DNA of 64,000 bases from Chondrilla cf. caribensis (taxonomy: Eukaryota > Porifera > Demospongiae > Chondrillida > Chondrillidae). The notes under the pieces are model-generated. The model saw nothing but the letters and a program-made list of their open reading frames with translations, searched no databases and had not been told where the DNA came from. Shown one piece after another: positions 23,536-36,295 of this stretch (positions within the stretch are counted from its first letter, which is position 1; each line of letters opens with the position of its first letter). Both the position numbers and the translations under genes were made by a program. The DNA lies in the NCBI GenBank assembly GCA_964020155.1, contig OZ026565.1:3736053-3800052 (forward strand), given 5' to 3'.

Positions 23536-25313
23536 ACCTAGTACCGGATGTCCCACTGTCTCCCTACGACACAGTCGTACCTCTGCTGGCTAGGCAGTTC
23601 TCCCAGCTTCAAGTCCTGGGGTCATGTCACGATCCAGGCCAGTTCACTCCAGGGGTGGTGACCAATGCCCCAGTGTCCACTCCCTTGTCTGTCAGCGCAT
23701 GGCAGCAAGCCCTGGCGCTCCACCCAAACCGGGACTGGGTTCAGCACCTTGTGGCAGGTCTACAAGAGGGGTTCCGGATTGGACTACACTCCAACCCAGT
23801 CTGCCACTCTGCTCAAGGCAATTCTCCTTCCGCACTCGCCAACCAAGAAGCTGTAGCAAAGTTCATCAGGACACAGATTGGTGCGGGCTACATGGTGGGT
23901 CCTTTGTCTCCCCACGAATGCGCCAATGTCATAACCAGTAGGTTGGCAGTCATCCCCAAAAAGACCCCGGGACAGTTCCGGGTCATAGTGGATCTGTCCT
24001 CCCCCAGCAACTTCAGCATCAATGACAACCTTCACCGCAACCTCACCCACGTGGCTTACTCATCAGTGGATGAGGCGGCAGCTATCATGCACAACCTGGG
24101 CAGGCATGCCCTGATGGCCAAGGTTGATATAAAAGACGCCTACCGCCTAATCCCTGTACATCCACAGGACCGCCGGTTTCTTGGGATCTCCTGGCAGGGC
24201 GCAGTCTACGTCGACTGTCAGCTGCCATTTGGCCTGGCTTCAGCCCCGGCTATCTTCAGTGCAGTAGCTCAGGCACTGGAGTGGATCCTTCGCGCCCGAG
24301 GGGTTCGTCACATCATACATTATTTGGACGATTTTCTAATCTTAGGAGCCCCAAACTCCCCAGAATGTGCCAATGCTCTGGACATTACTCTTCACACTTG
24401 TGCAGAGCTGGGAGTACCCCTAGCACCTGACAAAATCGAGGGCCCCACCTCTTCCCTCAGATTCCTCGGAATCCAGCTCGATTCGACATCCCTGTCCCTG
24501 AGTTTGCCGATGGATCGCTTGGTGGAGCTACGCGGTATGCTTGATATGTGGGCTAGCAGAAAGGTTATCCGTGAGCCAAAGCAATTTCAATCCCTGGTTG
24601 GTCATCTGGCACATGCTACCCAAGTGGTGCCTTTGGGTAAAGCTTTCTTAGCCAACCTGTTCCCACTTGCCCAGACCCTTCAGCCTGGTCAGTACCGCCG
24701 GATCAATGCACCATCGCGAAGGGATCTAGCATGGTGGCAAACCCTTTGTGCAACCTGGTCGGGGGTCTCAGCCCAACAACTTCTCCTCCTTAACGACCCT
24801 GCCCACCATCTTTTCACTGACGCCTCAGGATCTTGGGGATGCGGCGCCTGGAGCCTCCCAAACTGGCTCCAAATTCCCTGGCAGGGCAACCTCAATGCAG
24901 CATCAATTGCTATCAAGGAGTTGTTCCCTATTGTCGTGGCATGCGCCGTTTGGGGCAATCTCTGGCATCATCAATATATCTTATGTCACTCAGACAACAC
25001 AGCAGCAGTGGCATATGTCAACAAGCTCTATGCTAAAGATCCCGTGGCCTCCCACCTCATCAGATGCTTGGCGTACTTTCAGGCCCTTTTTGATTTCCGG
25101 ATCAGAGCAGTGCACATCAGTGGCCATCTTAATGTGGGGGCAGATGACCTCTCCAGAGATAGGGCGGCAGCCTTTCTTCACACTCACCCATCCGCGTCTC
25201 CTCTTTCCACGCAGGTCAGTCGGGATGTCCTCGATCTCCTCCTTCAGAAGGGGCCCGACTGGACCTCTCAGGAGTGGAAGCGGCTATGCTGCAGTTTCTG
25301 GAAGCAGGTCTAG
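23496..25313 (+). CDS. Ngaro reverse transcriptase-RNase H
   Basis: A 600-residue frame is open from 23496. RT motifs in order: an FRVIVDLSSP block (about 23977), a LMAKVDIKDAYRLIPV block (motif A, about 24112), LPFGLASAP (about 24222) and YLDDFLILG (24321-24347, the catalytic YxDD box). RNase H follows with FTDASGSWG (24813-24839), a glutamate in AIKELFPI and HSDNTAAVAYV (24987) with conserved Asp residues, ending with a GHLNVGADDLSR box. The product copies element RNA and degrades the RNA strand. No ATG lies near the start, so expression probably needs the intron at 23026-23535, a frameshift or a non-AUG start. All catalytic residues I can check are present. Confidence 0.92.
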   Translation, partial: GQRVLSLLPLLPTDLVPDVPLSPYDTVVPLLARQFSQLQVLGSCHDPGQFTPGVVTNAPVSTPLSVSAWQQALALHPNRDWVQHLVAGLQEGFRIGLHSNPVCHSAQGNSPSALANQEAVAKFIRTQIGAGYMVGPLSPHECANVITSRLAVIPKKTPGQFRVIVDLSSPSNFSINDNLHRNLTHVAYSSVDEAAAIMHNLGRHALMAKVDIKDAYRLIPVHPQDRRFLGISWQGAVYVDCQLPFGLASAPAIFSAVAQALEWILRARGVRHIIHYLDDFLILGAPNSPECANALDITLHTCAELGVPLAPDKIEGPTSSLRFLGIQLDSTSLSLSLPMDRLVELRGMLDMWASRKVIREPKQFQSLVGHLAHATQVVPLGKAFLANLFPLAQTLQPGQYRRINAPSRRDLAWWQTLCATWSGVSAQQLLLLNDPAHHLFTDASGSWGCGAWSLPNWLQIPWQGNLNAASIAIKELFPIVVACAVWGNLWHHQYILCHSDNTAAVAYVNKLYAKDPVASHLIRCLAYFQALFDFRIRAVHISGHLNVGADDLSRDRAAAFLHTHPSASPLSTQVSRDVLDLLLQKGPDWTSQEWKRLCCSFWKQV

Positions 25314-26242
25314 CTTCATCCACAAAAAAGGTTTATGCAGCGGGCTGGAACCGCTACTGCAAATTCACCAACCTCTACTCTATCTCCCCCAATCCTATTA
25401 CCATAGAAAAGGCAACCTTATTCGTAGCATTTTTGGGCACCCAAGGGTTAGCAGTATCTACCATCGAGTCATACCTGGCAGCGCTGCGACATATGCTTGT
25501 GATGTCTAACCCCTCTTGTACCAACCCCTCCTTCCACTCACCCCATATGACAGTCCTCCTTCGAGGGATTAAGCGGGTGCAGTCACAGGCCGGTCCCCGT
25601 CTGCTCCGGCTACCCATTACTGCCTCTCTGATGAGACGCATCAAGGCTGCCTTGGCAGGCCAACCATCCTCTTACAACAATGTGTTGCTGTGGGCAGCTT
25701 GCTGCACCGGTTTTTTTGGATTCCTCCGGTGTGGCGAGTTTCTTGTTCCAGATGGGGTGCAATTCAACCAACGGGACCACTTATGCCTTAGTGACATCTC
25801 CATCGACACATCTACGCCATCGTGGACTATTTCCCTCCATATTAGGGTCAGTAAAACCGACCAATTTCGGCAGGGCTCCACTGTGGTTTTGGGAAGCACG
25901 GGGGCCGATATCTGCCCAGTGGCAGCCATTGTCGACTATTTACAATTTCGGGGTAGTAACCCTGGTCCCCTTTTCCAATTGCAAGATGGTAAACCACTGC
26001 ACAGGAAATTGTTTACCACTCAAGTCCAACAGGCATTATCCCTGGCGGGTTTTGATCCATCACTGTTTAATGGCCACAGCTTTCGCATAGGGGCAGCCAC
26101 CACAGCGAATTTGGTGGGAGTCCCAGAGACGACAATTAAACTCCTCGGACGTTGGAGAAGCTTAGCATACCAACGCTACATCAGACCCCCACCGGCTGAG
26201 CTGGCCTTGGTTTCAGCTCAACTAGCTAAAGGGCCCAATTAA
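25286..26242 (+). CDS. Ngaro tyrosine recombinase
   Basis: The first ATG in frame is at 25286; the frame is open slightly upstream and overlaps the RT stop (25311-25313) in another frame. The N-terminal SAM-like part has the STKKVYAAGWNRYCKF pattern. The catalytic set is present: Arg in FLRCGEF (25727), His-x-x-Arg in GHSFRIGAATT (26075-26086), Trp in LGRWRS, and Tyr in AYQRYIRP (26168 or 26177). It would integrate circular cDNA by strand exchange through a 3'-phosphotyrosine. A good acceptor (CTCTTTCCACGCAG, ending 25214) precedes the frame and is phase-compatible with the Gag donor at 23026, so a spliced Gag-recombinase message is possible. Confidence 0.92.
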   Translation: MLQFLEAGLASSTKKVYAAGWNRYCKFTNLYSISPNPITIEKATLFVAFLGTQGLAVSTIESYLAALRHMLVMSNPSCTNPSFHSPHMTVLLRGIKRVQSQAGPRLLRLPITASLMRRIKAALAGQPSSYNNVLLWAACCTGFFGFLRCGEFLVPDGVQFNQRDHLCLSDISIDTSTPSWTISLHIRVSKTDQFRQGSTVVLGSTGADICPVAAIVDYLQFRGSNPGPLFQLQDGKPLHRKLFTTQVQQALSLAGFDPSLFNGHSFRIGAATTANLVGVPETTIKLLGRWRSLAYQRYIRPPPAELALVSAQLAKGPN

Positions 26243-26658
26243 CTAATGTGTTTGCAGGTCTTACCCAAATTTGCATGGTAACTGCCATCATCTCAGCTTC
26301 ATATACAGTTACACAGTTACTTATTGTATATGTTGGCTATCAGGTATTCCTGCTTGTGCAGGTTGCATGGGAGTGGTCTGTGTATGTGCCATGTGTCTCT
26401 AATTATTGATTTGATTGAAGCTCATGCAGTGTTCTGACTGGGTTGTCGGCACTCAACTCATTCCATGCGTAATGCTTGCATTATTAGGGAGTCGGCTATA
26501 TATATATAGGCCTACTTTCCTCGTACATACATATAATATTACTTAATATTTAGCAATTACTTAGTAATAATACTGTATATCTTCATATATATATAAGAGT
26601 ATTACTAATATGGTTATCTCTCACCTGGGGAATCCCATGCCAGAGCCTGGGTAGATAT
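26243..26658 (+). other. 3' non-coding part of the Ngaro element
   Basis: AT-rich untranslated sequence between the recombinase stop and B1, with TATATATA runs near 26497 and 26587. No further ORF is seen. Confidence 0.6.
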
Positions 26659-26957
26659 TGGGCTTTTTCCCCCAGGTTAGAGGTTCTTATAACTCATTTA
26701 GGCCGGAAGTATGAACACTTCCGGTCTAATTATGCCGGGGGGTGGGGCTTGCTAAGTACGCCCCAGCAGATGGGGGAATGGCCCACTCCCCTTATACCAA
26801 AAGAGATTCCCTGTATATAGGGTATACTCTTGAGAGGTAGCAGAGGTTCCGGTTGATAGGCTTAGAGAGAAGGATGGTCATTTAGGGGTTTATGGAAAAT
26901 AGGTGCTAGTAGGGCTTGACCTATTTTCCTTGGAATGGAGAGACCCTAGGACATTAA
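26659..26957 (+). repeat. Ngaro repeat B1
   Basis: A 299-bp direct repeat identical by eye to 27212-27510. It starts TGGGCTTTTTCCCCCAGG and ends ACCCTAGGACATTAA. It contains a small inverted repeat GGCCGGAAGT..ACTTCCGGTC. Confidence 0.88.
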
Positions 26958-27133
26958 ATGTAGTTTAATGAAATTGAACGTAGTTAATGGCAGGGGCTTG
27001 TAATGGCTGACTTGCACCTGACTTCATTGTGATGACGTATAGTTGGTTGGGCGCGTGCCCCACAGCGTGCCGCTGCGCATGCTCAGTTGCCTCCTCGTGT
27101 CGCGCGAAGCAAGTAGCACTGCCTTCAGCTCGT

Positions 27134-27170
<37 letters not shown>
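26958..27170 (+). repeat. Ngaro repeat A2
   Basis: This copy of A1 directly follows B1. It differs only in its T run, about 36 bases here against 11 in A1. Confidence 0.88.
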
Positions 27171-27211
27171 CCTAGGATCTCCGTCAATCTTAAATTGACG
27201 TGAAAGGGTTG

Positions 27212-27510
27212 TGGGCTTTTTCCCCCAGGTTAGAGGTTCTTATAACTCATTTAGGCCGGAAGTATGAACACTTCCGGTCTAATTATGCCGGGGGGTGGGG
27301 CTTGCTAAGTACGCCCCAGCAGATGGGGGAATGGCCCACTCCCCTTATACCAAAAGAGATTCCCTGTATATAGGGTATACTCTTGAGAGGTAGCAGAGGT
27401 TCCGGTTGATAGGCTTAGAGAGAAGGATGGTCATTTAGGGGTTTATGGAAAATAGGTGCTAGTAGGGCTTGACCTATTTTCCTTGGAATGGAGAGACCCT
27501 AGGACATTAA
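27212..27510 (+). repeat. Ngaro repeat B2
   Basis: The right end of the element, a second copy of B1. It is separated from A2 by about 41 bases containing a GTCAATC..TAAATTGACG inverted repeat. Confidence 0.88.
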
Positions 27511-27649
27511 TATTGATTTGGCGGTCCTGTGTGATGTTGTGCCAGACCATAGGCGCCAGCAATAGCAGACACATGACCTAGCCATGATTGTCACTTTGTC
27601 ACAACAATGCTCTGAACAGTAAACAAGCATCCCATTTCTAAATAAACAT

Positions 27650-28160
<511 letters not shown>

Positions 28161-29594
28161 ATTCATGTGTTCCTGAATATGTGTGTTTATGGCACATCTT
28201 GCTATGATGGCTATGATCACATGGATACTGGTGGATCCAAGGTGAACAGTAATAAATTTAAGAGTAGATGCAAGAGAGTGCACATGCATCAGTATTTGTG
28301 TTATTAAGTTTGATATGTACACTGGGCAGCTCATGGTATGTCATTGTATATGATTATATTGCAGAATGTCAATGTTTTTTTTCTTTCATTCTATATACTT
28401 TGATTCTAAGTGTCTATTCTAGTAGCACATAATGCAGAGCCTTATGCAAGATGTAGTTGCTCAAGTTTCTTAAGCATGTGGTGATCCTCGATCAATGATC
28501 TCTCTGTATATACGTGTGAAAAAGCACTGAACTGATGACCATCATTAAATGCCATGAAATGATGTTTATGAATGTCTACTATGATGGTAGTCACAATGAT
28601 ATAGCATGCATTTCACCATCACTGACTCCATTTGGTGAATCACCGTATGTATGTATGCATGATATATGTGTGTAAGTGCATGACATGCATTTGTGTACAT
28701 AGGGATGCAAATATGAGTCTGTGTATACATATAATATTATATGCATGAGCGTGAGTGTGTGTACATACATTATTTGTTATAATCCTATTATGTAGCCGGA
28801 GTATCATAATTTGTGACAATTATTTGGTGCAGTGGACCTCCTGGCAAAGCAGCACAAGGGAACCTCTTTGTGCAATTGAAGTGGATCATGTATGAATCTG
28901 CAACTACAGTCACTGTGTGACATTCTAAAAATTTTAGATCAACAATGCTTTATTATATCTGCTTGTATCATGTCAATTTACTGTTAAACACAATCTATTA
29001 TTATCATGCACATTCTGCATAATTATACACAACTTACGTACATACATACTGTAAGAGTACTCACTGTATGATATAATTTGATATTGATAACAAACAGTAA
29101 ATGTCCAATAATTACATAAATGACTTGGCAATACTTACTATTATAATGTAATACAAAATGTCAATACCAGATACATCAGTTTCTAGTACTGTACCAATTA
29201 GTGTGGAGCTAATAAAATACTAGATACATTGGTTTCTGGTACAATTACAGTTACTGTAACTCATTTCACCAATATAAAACAATTCTATTCTGTGTGTTAA
29301 CCGGCACGCCCTTGATCTTGGACTGATAGGAAGGCATCTGCAGACCGGATGAGTTTATGTCATTTGGCTTGTCCTTAGCTCTATGTATGCACCAAATACA
29401 TGTACATGTACATGTACATGTTTTACTATATTAGTAGCATGTAGCCTAATATGTACTTTAAGTATGTACACATATGCTGTATGGAAGCGCATACACATAA
29501 CCAGGACTATAGGTATGGAAAATGTGCAAGTAGTGAAATGGGCACACTATGATATAATATATTATAATATGTATGTATGTACATATGTATGTAC
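28161..29594. other. Mostly AT-rich sequence, one weak exon-like block
   Basis: No gene is supported. On the minus strand, 29289-29362 reads as an open block between an AG (CTAAG|GAC) and a GTTAAC, but its phase does not match the exon-like block at 29595-29655, so I do not call it. Confidence 0.35.
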
Positions 29595-29655
29595 CTTCCC
29601 TTAGCCTTCCGTCAGCCACAGCTCGGGCAATCTGCTTATCTTCATCACTTTTCTC
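29595..29655 (-). CDS. Possible small minus-strand exon
   Basis: On the minus strand a pyrimidine-rich TTATTTGTTTCTGTAG precedes 61 bases open in one frame only (EKSDEDKQIARAVADGRLRE), followed by GTACAT. The composition is exon-like and unlike the neighbourhood, but no partner exon could be joined in phase and the protein is not recognised. It may be chance. Confidence 0.25.
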
Positions 29656-29859
29656 CTACAGAAACAAATAATGTGCATGATAATAATTATAAATATGTAC
29701 ATATTTGTGGTTATATACGTACATACATGTGTAGATGCAAACACATACATAATATGTTCATAGAGAGAGATTTATTAGTAAGAGTGAACATGCAAAAGCA
29801 CGTACACATGCACCAGCTTAAGGTAGTGGAAATGACCACAACGGTAATACATATTATAT

Positions 29860-30500
29860 TAAGTACTGCACCTTCTTGCATAACACATGGGAGAGGGGGC
29901 GTGTCAACTTGATATTATTACTGGACCTAGCTGATGGCATAAACTAAATGCTGACATAATTCCCATTTCTGTACGTAGCCCGTAACCTAAGCTGCATTCG
30001 GAGGGTGTGCATGCATCCAAATGTGTATTGATAAGTTTAATATTGATCCCTGGTGACCATGGCCAGCTATTGAGTGTAAAATTACCTGAGTGATCACCAC
30101 AAGGCAAATACACTATTATTGGAATGTACATACGAAGTATATGCATTATTATGTGTCATGGACACTGGGGAGAATTTTTGATCAGCAACAAAATGTAACT
30201 TATTTGATATCAGGGGGACCATGCTACCACCAGGAGTGAGTCCATGTATCCTTATTTGAACTATGATACATCACCACTGGAGAGGTCGTTATGACCAGCA
30301 ATAAAATTTGACAATATTTACCATGAGGCCTATAGCACACTCAAAACGGTGTGCATGCATCCAAATTTGTATTACTGTAATAAGTTTGATATGGACACTG
30401 GGCATCCCATGGTGACCAGCAATAGAATGTAAAATTGCCTGAGTGATCACCACAAGCTAGGTGCATTGTACCTATATTGGAATGTATGTACAAAATTTAA
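29860..30500 (+). repeat. Isolated R190 units and related repeats
   Basis: CACATGGGAGAGGGGGCGTGTCAACTTGAT (as separate words) and ACCTAGCTGATGGCAT at 29883-29940 match the R190 unit. A GTGCATGCATCCAAATTTGTATT block occurs near 30006 and again near 30352, each followed by similar text, i.e. a 350-bp partial duplication. Confidence 0.6.
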
Positions 30501-30514
30501 TGTATTATGGAGAA

Positions 30515-32935
30515 TAAAATGCTAAGCACCTTCTTGCATAACTCATGGGAATGGGATGCGTCAACTTAATATTTTCACCAGACCTAGCTGATGCAAAGAA
30601 GTAAATGCTGAAACATTTCCCATCTCAATACGTGGCCTGTAACCCCAGCTACATTAGGAGGTGCTTCATTTATTTTTCAATGTAGGAGAGCATAGGAGAA
30701 ACAATGCTAAGCTACTTCTTGCATAACCCATAGGGTGTGTCAACTCGTTATTTTCACAAGACCTAGCTAGGGACATGAACTAACATATTGAAGAATTCCC
30801 ATTTCTGTATGTGACCCATACCTCTAACTACTTTCTCAATATTTCTTCAATGCATGGAAGAGTATAAGAGAATAAACGCTAAGCACCTTTTTGAATAGCT
30901 CATGGGAAAGTGGCGGTATCAGCCTTATATTTCCACCAGACCTAGCTAGGAATGGGAACTAACTTATGAAACAATTCTGTAGCTAACCCATAAAGCCAGC
31001 CACATTCGGAGGTGCTTAATATTTTTTTCAATGTATTGGATAGTATAGGAGAATAAACTCTAAGCACCTTTTTGAATAGCTCATGGGAGAGTGAACGTGT
31101 CAACTTGATATTTTAGACAGACCTAGCTGGGGATGTGAACTAATTTATGAAACACTTCCCATCTCATTATGTATGTATGGGAGAGACTCAGTATAGGAGA
31201 GAAAACACTAAGCACCTTTTTGAATAGCTCATGGGAAAGTGGGTGTGACAACCTGATATTTTACCAGACCTAGCTGGGGACATGAACTAACGTATGAAAT
31301 ATTTCCCATTTCAATAGGTGGCCTGTAACCCCAGCTACATTTGGAGCCGTTTAATACTCTTTCAACGTATGCATGGGAGAGTATAGGAGAGAAAACGCTA
31401 AGCACCTTTTTAAATAGCTCATGGGAAAGTGGGTGGGTCAACCTGATATTTTTACTAGGCTTAGCTGGGGGCGTGAACCAACTTATGAAGCAATTTCATC
31501 TTTGTAGCTAACCTGTAACCCCAGCTACATTCGGAGGTGCTTAAAATTTTCTCAATGTATGGGATAGTACAGGAGAGAAAACGCTGAGCACCTTTTTGAA
31601 TATCTCATGGGAAAGTGGGAGTGTCAACCTGATAATCATTTCAGACCTAGCTGGGGATGTAAACCAATTTATGAAATAATTTGCATCTTTGTAGCTCACC
31701 TCAGCTACATTTGGAAGTGCTTAATATTGTTTCAATGTATGGGAGAGTATAGGAGAGAACTTGCTAAGCACCTTATTGAATAACTCATGGAAAGGTGGGT
31801 GGGTCAACCTGATACTCTTTTGAGAGCTAGCTGGGGGTGTGAACTAAATTATGAAGCATACACATCTCAATAGCTAACTCGTAACCCCAGCTACATTCGG
31901 AGGTGCTTAATATTTTTTTCAAAGTATGGGAGAGAATATGAGAGAAAACGCTATACGGCTTTTTGAATAGCTCATGGGAATGTGGGCGTGTCAACCTGAT
32001 ACTCTTCCAGACCTAGCTGGAGACATGAGCTAATTTATGAAACAATTCCCATCTCAATAGCTAGCCCGTAATCTCAGCTACATTCGGAGGTACTAAAATT
32101 AGTATTGCTTCTACATATGTATGGGATAGTACAGGAGACATTAAGCACTTTTTTGAATAGCTCATGGGAAGGTGGGAGTGTCAACCTGATATTCATTCCA
32201 GACCTAGCTGCGGATGTAAACCAACTTATGAAACAATCCCATCTTTAATTTGTAGCTAACCCGTAAGCCCAGCTACATTCGGAGGTGTTCAATATAATTG
32301 TTTCAATGTATTGGATAGGAAAGGATACAATGCTGAGCACCTTTTAGAATATCTCATGGAAAAGTGTGTGTGTTAACCAGATATTCTTACCAGACCTAGC
32401 TGGGGATGTGAGCTAACTAAGGAAACAATTATCATCTCAATAGCTAACCCATAACCCAAACTACATTAGGAGGTGCTTAATATTTTTTCAGTGTACAGGA
32501 TGGTATAGGAAAGAAAATACTAAGCACCTTTTGAATAGCCCCCATTTAATCTGATAGTTTTACAGGACCTAGCTGGTGATGTGAACTAACTCATGAAACA
32601 ATTCCCATCTAGGTCTGATGAATATCAGGTTGACACACCTAGGTGGCCTATAACCTGAGCTACATTCGGAGGTGCTTAAAATTTTTAAATGTATGTATGT
32701 ATGCCATTTGGAGAGAATAGGAGAATAGGCGTTAAGCACTCATGGGGATGGGGGCATGTCAATGTGATAATTTTACCAGACCTAGCTGGGGACATGAACT
32801 AACTTATGACATAATTCCCATCTCAACAGGTGGCCTGTAACCCCAGCTACGCTTCGAGGTGATTAGTATTTTCAATATATGGGAGAAAATAGAAAAATCA
32901 AAATTAATGCTAAGCACCTTCTTGCATAACTCATG
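30515..32935 (+). repeat. Array of the 190-bp repeat R190, about 13-14 units
   Basis: This is the same family as 17395-18775. Units start near 30520, 30705, 30878, 31068, 31207, 31396, 31582, 31770, 31948, 32140, 32332, 32518, 32728 and 32908. Units differ by substitutions and indels, and one is shortened (31068 to 31207). Conserved words are CTAAGCACCTTTTTGAATAG, CTCATGGGAAAGTGGG, ACCTAGCTGGGGA and AGCTACATTCGGAGGTGCTT. There is no shared open frame, so it is satellite-like. Confidence 0.92.
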
Positions 32936-32959
32936 GGGAGAGAAAGTTGATCTTTTCAG

Positions 32960-33424
32960 CAGTGTGTACCAATCCGGAGTGTGTACTAACCAGGAGTGTG
33001 TAAACAGGAGTACTCATGCACTAACTGGAAGTATGTAATATACGCTATTATAGAATCCTAATGGTAAGACGTAAGACGTCCATAAGACGTATACTAATCC
33101 AGGTACTTATTAAGCGAGTTACATTGCATTATCATAGTTAATACAATATTATCTACATAGCATATATTACATGTACCAAACAGTCTGTCACGTATGATAT
33201 CAATCCACCATGGCCATATTGTTGTAAGAAGATCATGTTGTTGTTACAAATCTGGTTTCCATTATTTTATTATGTTTCACAAACCTTGGGATATTTCTAG
33301 CTTGTTTTCAATTGATGAACACATGTTTTCATGTCCACAGATATGATTATTGTAAAAATTATATCTTATCAAGGAAGCTTAAGGCTACGTCACAGGGCCA
33401 CTAGTCAAATGCACATGACGTACA
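32960..33424. other. Spacer with relics of the 17-bp minisatellite
   Basis: Two or three imperfect AGTGTGTACTAACCAGG units lie at 32960-33015. The remainder shows no gene. The block TTTCACAAACCTTGGGATAT...TTGATGAACACATGTTTTCAT (33274-33335) recurs at 37440-37505 inside glypican intron 4. Confidence 0.5.
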
Positions 33425-33625
33425 AGTGGAGCCTCTACCAAAGAACTCTCCCACTAAAGGACACCATAGAAGTTACCTCCCTACAAAGGACACTCTGTAA
33501 GGTACCAAAATAGATTTTCCTATATAGTGCTAATACATGTTTTACCTCCGAAGAGTGGACTATCTCTCTATAGTGGACAAAATGGCTTGTCCCTATTTGT
33601 CCCTTATAGAGAGATTCCCCTATAT
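33425..33625 (+). repeat. Dispersed repeat R1, copy 2
   Basis: It shares ACACCATAGAA, CTCCCTACAAAGGACACT, GTAAGGTACCAAAA and CCGAAGAGTGGACTATCTCTC with 15395-15600, in the same orientation. Confidence 0.65.
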
Positions 33626-33982
33626 AGCTATAAGAGAGTAATTACAATTACACAGAGGTGAATAAATTAAGGGGTATTGTAATATGCAAGCGAATAAATT
33701 ATGAAGATATAATAATCAATAATTTTAGTATAATAATAAGTCTACTGATATGAATAACTGAGTCATTGCAATATGCGTGTAGGTGGTATAGTTTATTACA
33801 GGCAATTAATAACCCGCCATTTTGCCTTCAACACAGTCTTGTGACATCAAACTCCACCTGCAGTACTCGGGAGTTCAAATATCAATTGATCCACGCGATA
33901 CCATAAACTGTCAGGGTCGAACCACACTCTAACGCCCCCCAAGGAAACAGTGATCTCGTATGGATTGATACCTCACGGAAGC

Positions 33983-35594
33983 ATGAAGACGAGTATTCTC
34001 CTCCTCCTGTTCTTCTTCGACCCCTCACTTGTTGAGTGCCAAACCTGTTCTTCGACTAAAGAGGCGTATGTGTCTCTGGGATTTCCTGAGGACCACGTTA
34101 CCTCGGTTCCTATACAAGGTGCGTCAAACGGTAACCTTGTGAACTGAATTTGCTAGTTAGCCCTAGTTTTGCATCTGTTATGGGGTCGTTTTTCCTTACC
34201 CCTCCCCGTGACCACTGGACAGAGACCAAGAAACAGTTGTTTGAAACAAGCGGATACCTTGAAGCGTACCCCGGCATCAGTATTACTCTTTCGATCGAGA
34301 TCTTAGACTAGATTAATGATCTTCAACGACTGTTGCGATTATGTACCTGTTCGAATTAGGTCTGGGGCGGTGTTCTCCAGCCGTCTGTAACGGAATAGCT
34401 GCCGAAATACTAGTTTACCTCTGTCACTTCATTACCTACCCGCTGGTGTAGATATTATAGAACAATGTTCGTATTGCTTAAGGCTAAGTGCTTTCTATAG
34501 CTCCGACAGACCCTTTCGATCATAGACTAAACCGCGTACCGATTGGAGTGTATGTGCTTCGATCGCCCGGACTGGCCGGAGGGATGTAGATCGAAGCCGT
34601 ACTTGGCGTCTGTTTGGAGTAACTGATAGTCTAAACAACTGCGATTAGAAGTATTGTGTTTCCCTAGTTTTGTGTAAATTCCTGTTTAGTGTACATATTT
34701 GTACTAAGTAGGGCATTGTGCATTCAAATACGTGTGTACTTAGTAGCAGATTACAGTATGTGTTCGCTTTGTTTGTATTAAGTAGGGATTTTGTGTTCGA
34801 ATATGTATTGTACTAAAAAGGTTGTTGTATGTTCAAATAAGTGTGTATGTACTAAGTAGTAGATTGTGTGTTTGAATACATGTGTACTGAGTAGGAGACT
34901 ATGTGTACACATAATATGTACTAAGTGGGATTATGCACATATGTTGCATGTGTGTACATGTGTATATGCACTATGCAAGACTGTACAGAGTGTGTGTGTG
35001 CATATAAGCATGTCTACAATGAGCAAAATTGATTGCATGTTTCGCTGAGACTCAAACTTTCTTTCAATCGAGCTCGTCTGTGTGTGTCAAAATGCTGTAC
35101 TTTATGTGTGCAAGTAAGATTGTGTCTGAGAGATTTAGCCAGCAATACATATAACACAATAAATGATATATATGGTACTTACTAGGATGTTTTGACTACG
35201 GAAATATTCTTCAAGTACAAAACAAGTTTAAATTTCCCAGACACTTCACTGCCATTGCACAAGCCTCTGTGATGTCATATTGTCAAAGAAGGTAGTGTTT
35301 GACCACCTGTCCCTGAGTGGCTTCCAACTCGGTCATGAGACCCCGCTCACACACAAGTTGAGAGTTGCTGTGAACTGCACAAACTGCACTCTGTACAGGG
35401 TGGTATGTGCGGTAGGCGTGGAAACCTGGCTGTGAAATTGTAAATACAAAGAGTGTTGTACCATATTTATTTAAGAGTGTATGTGGCAAAATTACACGTA
35501 TGTAATGTATATTATATATTTTTATGTATGTTATACATTACATACACATATTACAGACCAACCACTCCAACAAACACTCTGTGTGTGTTTATGT

Positions 35595-35641
<47 letters not shown>

Positions 35642-35652
35642 TATGTGTGTAC

Positions 35653-35719
<67 letters not shown>

Positions 35720-35886
35720 TGGTATGGTCATGGTACACACTATGAGTATAATTAGATAAACTCACCTTTGATGTCTTGTTTATTCTATCCATGATTGAAT
35801 ACACTACTGCTGATTTCCTTATATGTACATTTCTACCTGTTTGTGGGAACATTCCCATGGCAACACAAACAATTCAACGTAAATAT

Positions 35887-35928
<42 letters not shown>

Positions 35929-36224
35929 ATACACACACACTCTTCGTTCATTCTTTGTAGGTCAATTCAACCAGCTTTGTCCCCAGACCACCGAAACATG
36001 TTGTACCTCACTGATGGAGTCAACCTTTGAGAATACCACTAAGGAAATCATGAAACCCCTCATACCTCCAATGGACCAGTTCAATGATCATGTCAACACT
36101 ATATTGTCAAATGCTGGAGGTGTGTGTTGATTATGTATTGCACGTGCATGTGTACATGTTTGTGTGTGTGTGTGTGTGCGTGTGTGTGTTTGTGTGTGTG
36201 TGTGTGTCGGTGTGAGTGTGTGTG

Positions 36225-36295
<71 letters not shown>

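Larger units (their letters stand above)
21216..27510 (+). mobile_element. Ngaro-type tyrosine-recombinase retrotransposon, complete
   Basis: The order A1 (21216-21405), coding region, B1 (26659-26957), A2 (26958-27170), B2 (27212-27510) is the split direct repeat layout of Ngaro-type elements in the DIRS order. A1 and A2 match base for base by eye except for the length of the terminal T run. B1 and B2 are both 299 bp and appear identical. The coding region has Gag with zinc fingers, reverse transcriptase-RNase H and a tyrosine recombinase, with no frameshift seen inside the domains. There is no DDE integrase, and the ends show no obvious target-site duplication, as expected for recombinase-mediated insertion. 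It is probably a young and possibly active copy. Confidence 0.88.

Noticed and set aside
29289..29362. Second minus-strand exon-like block (DKPNDINSSGLQ...)
   Set aside because: Its phase does not match the block at 29595-29655 and the protein is unknown, so it may be chance.
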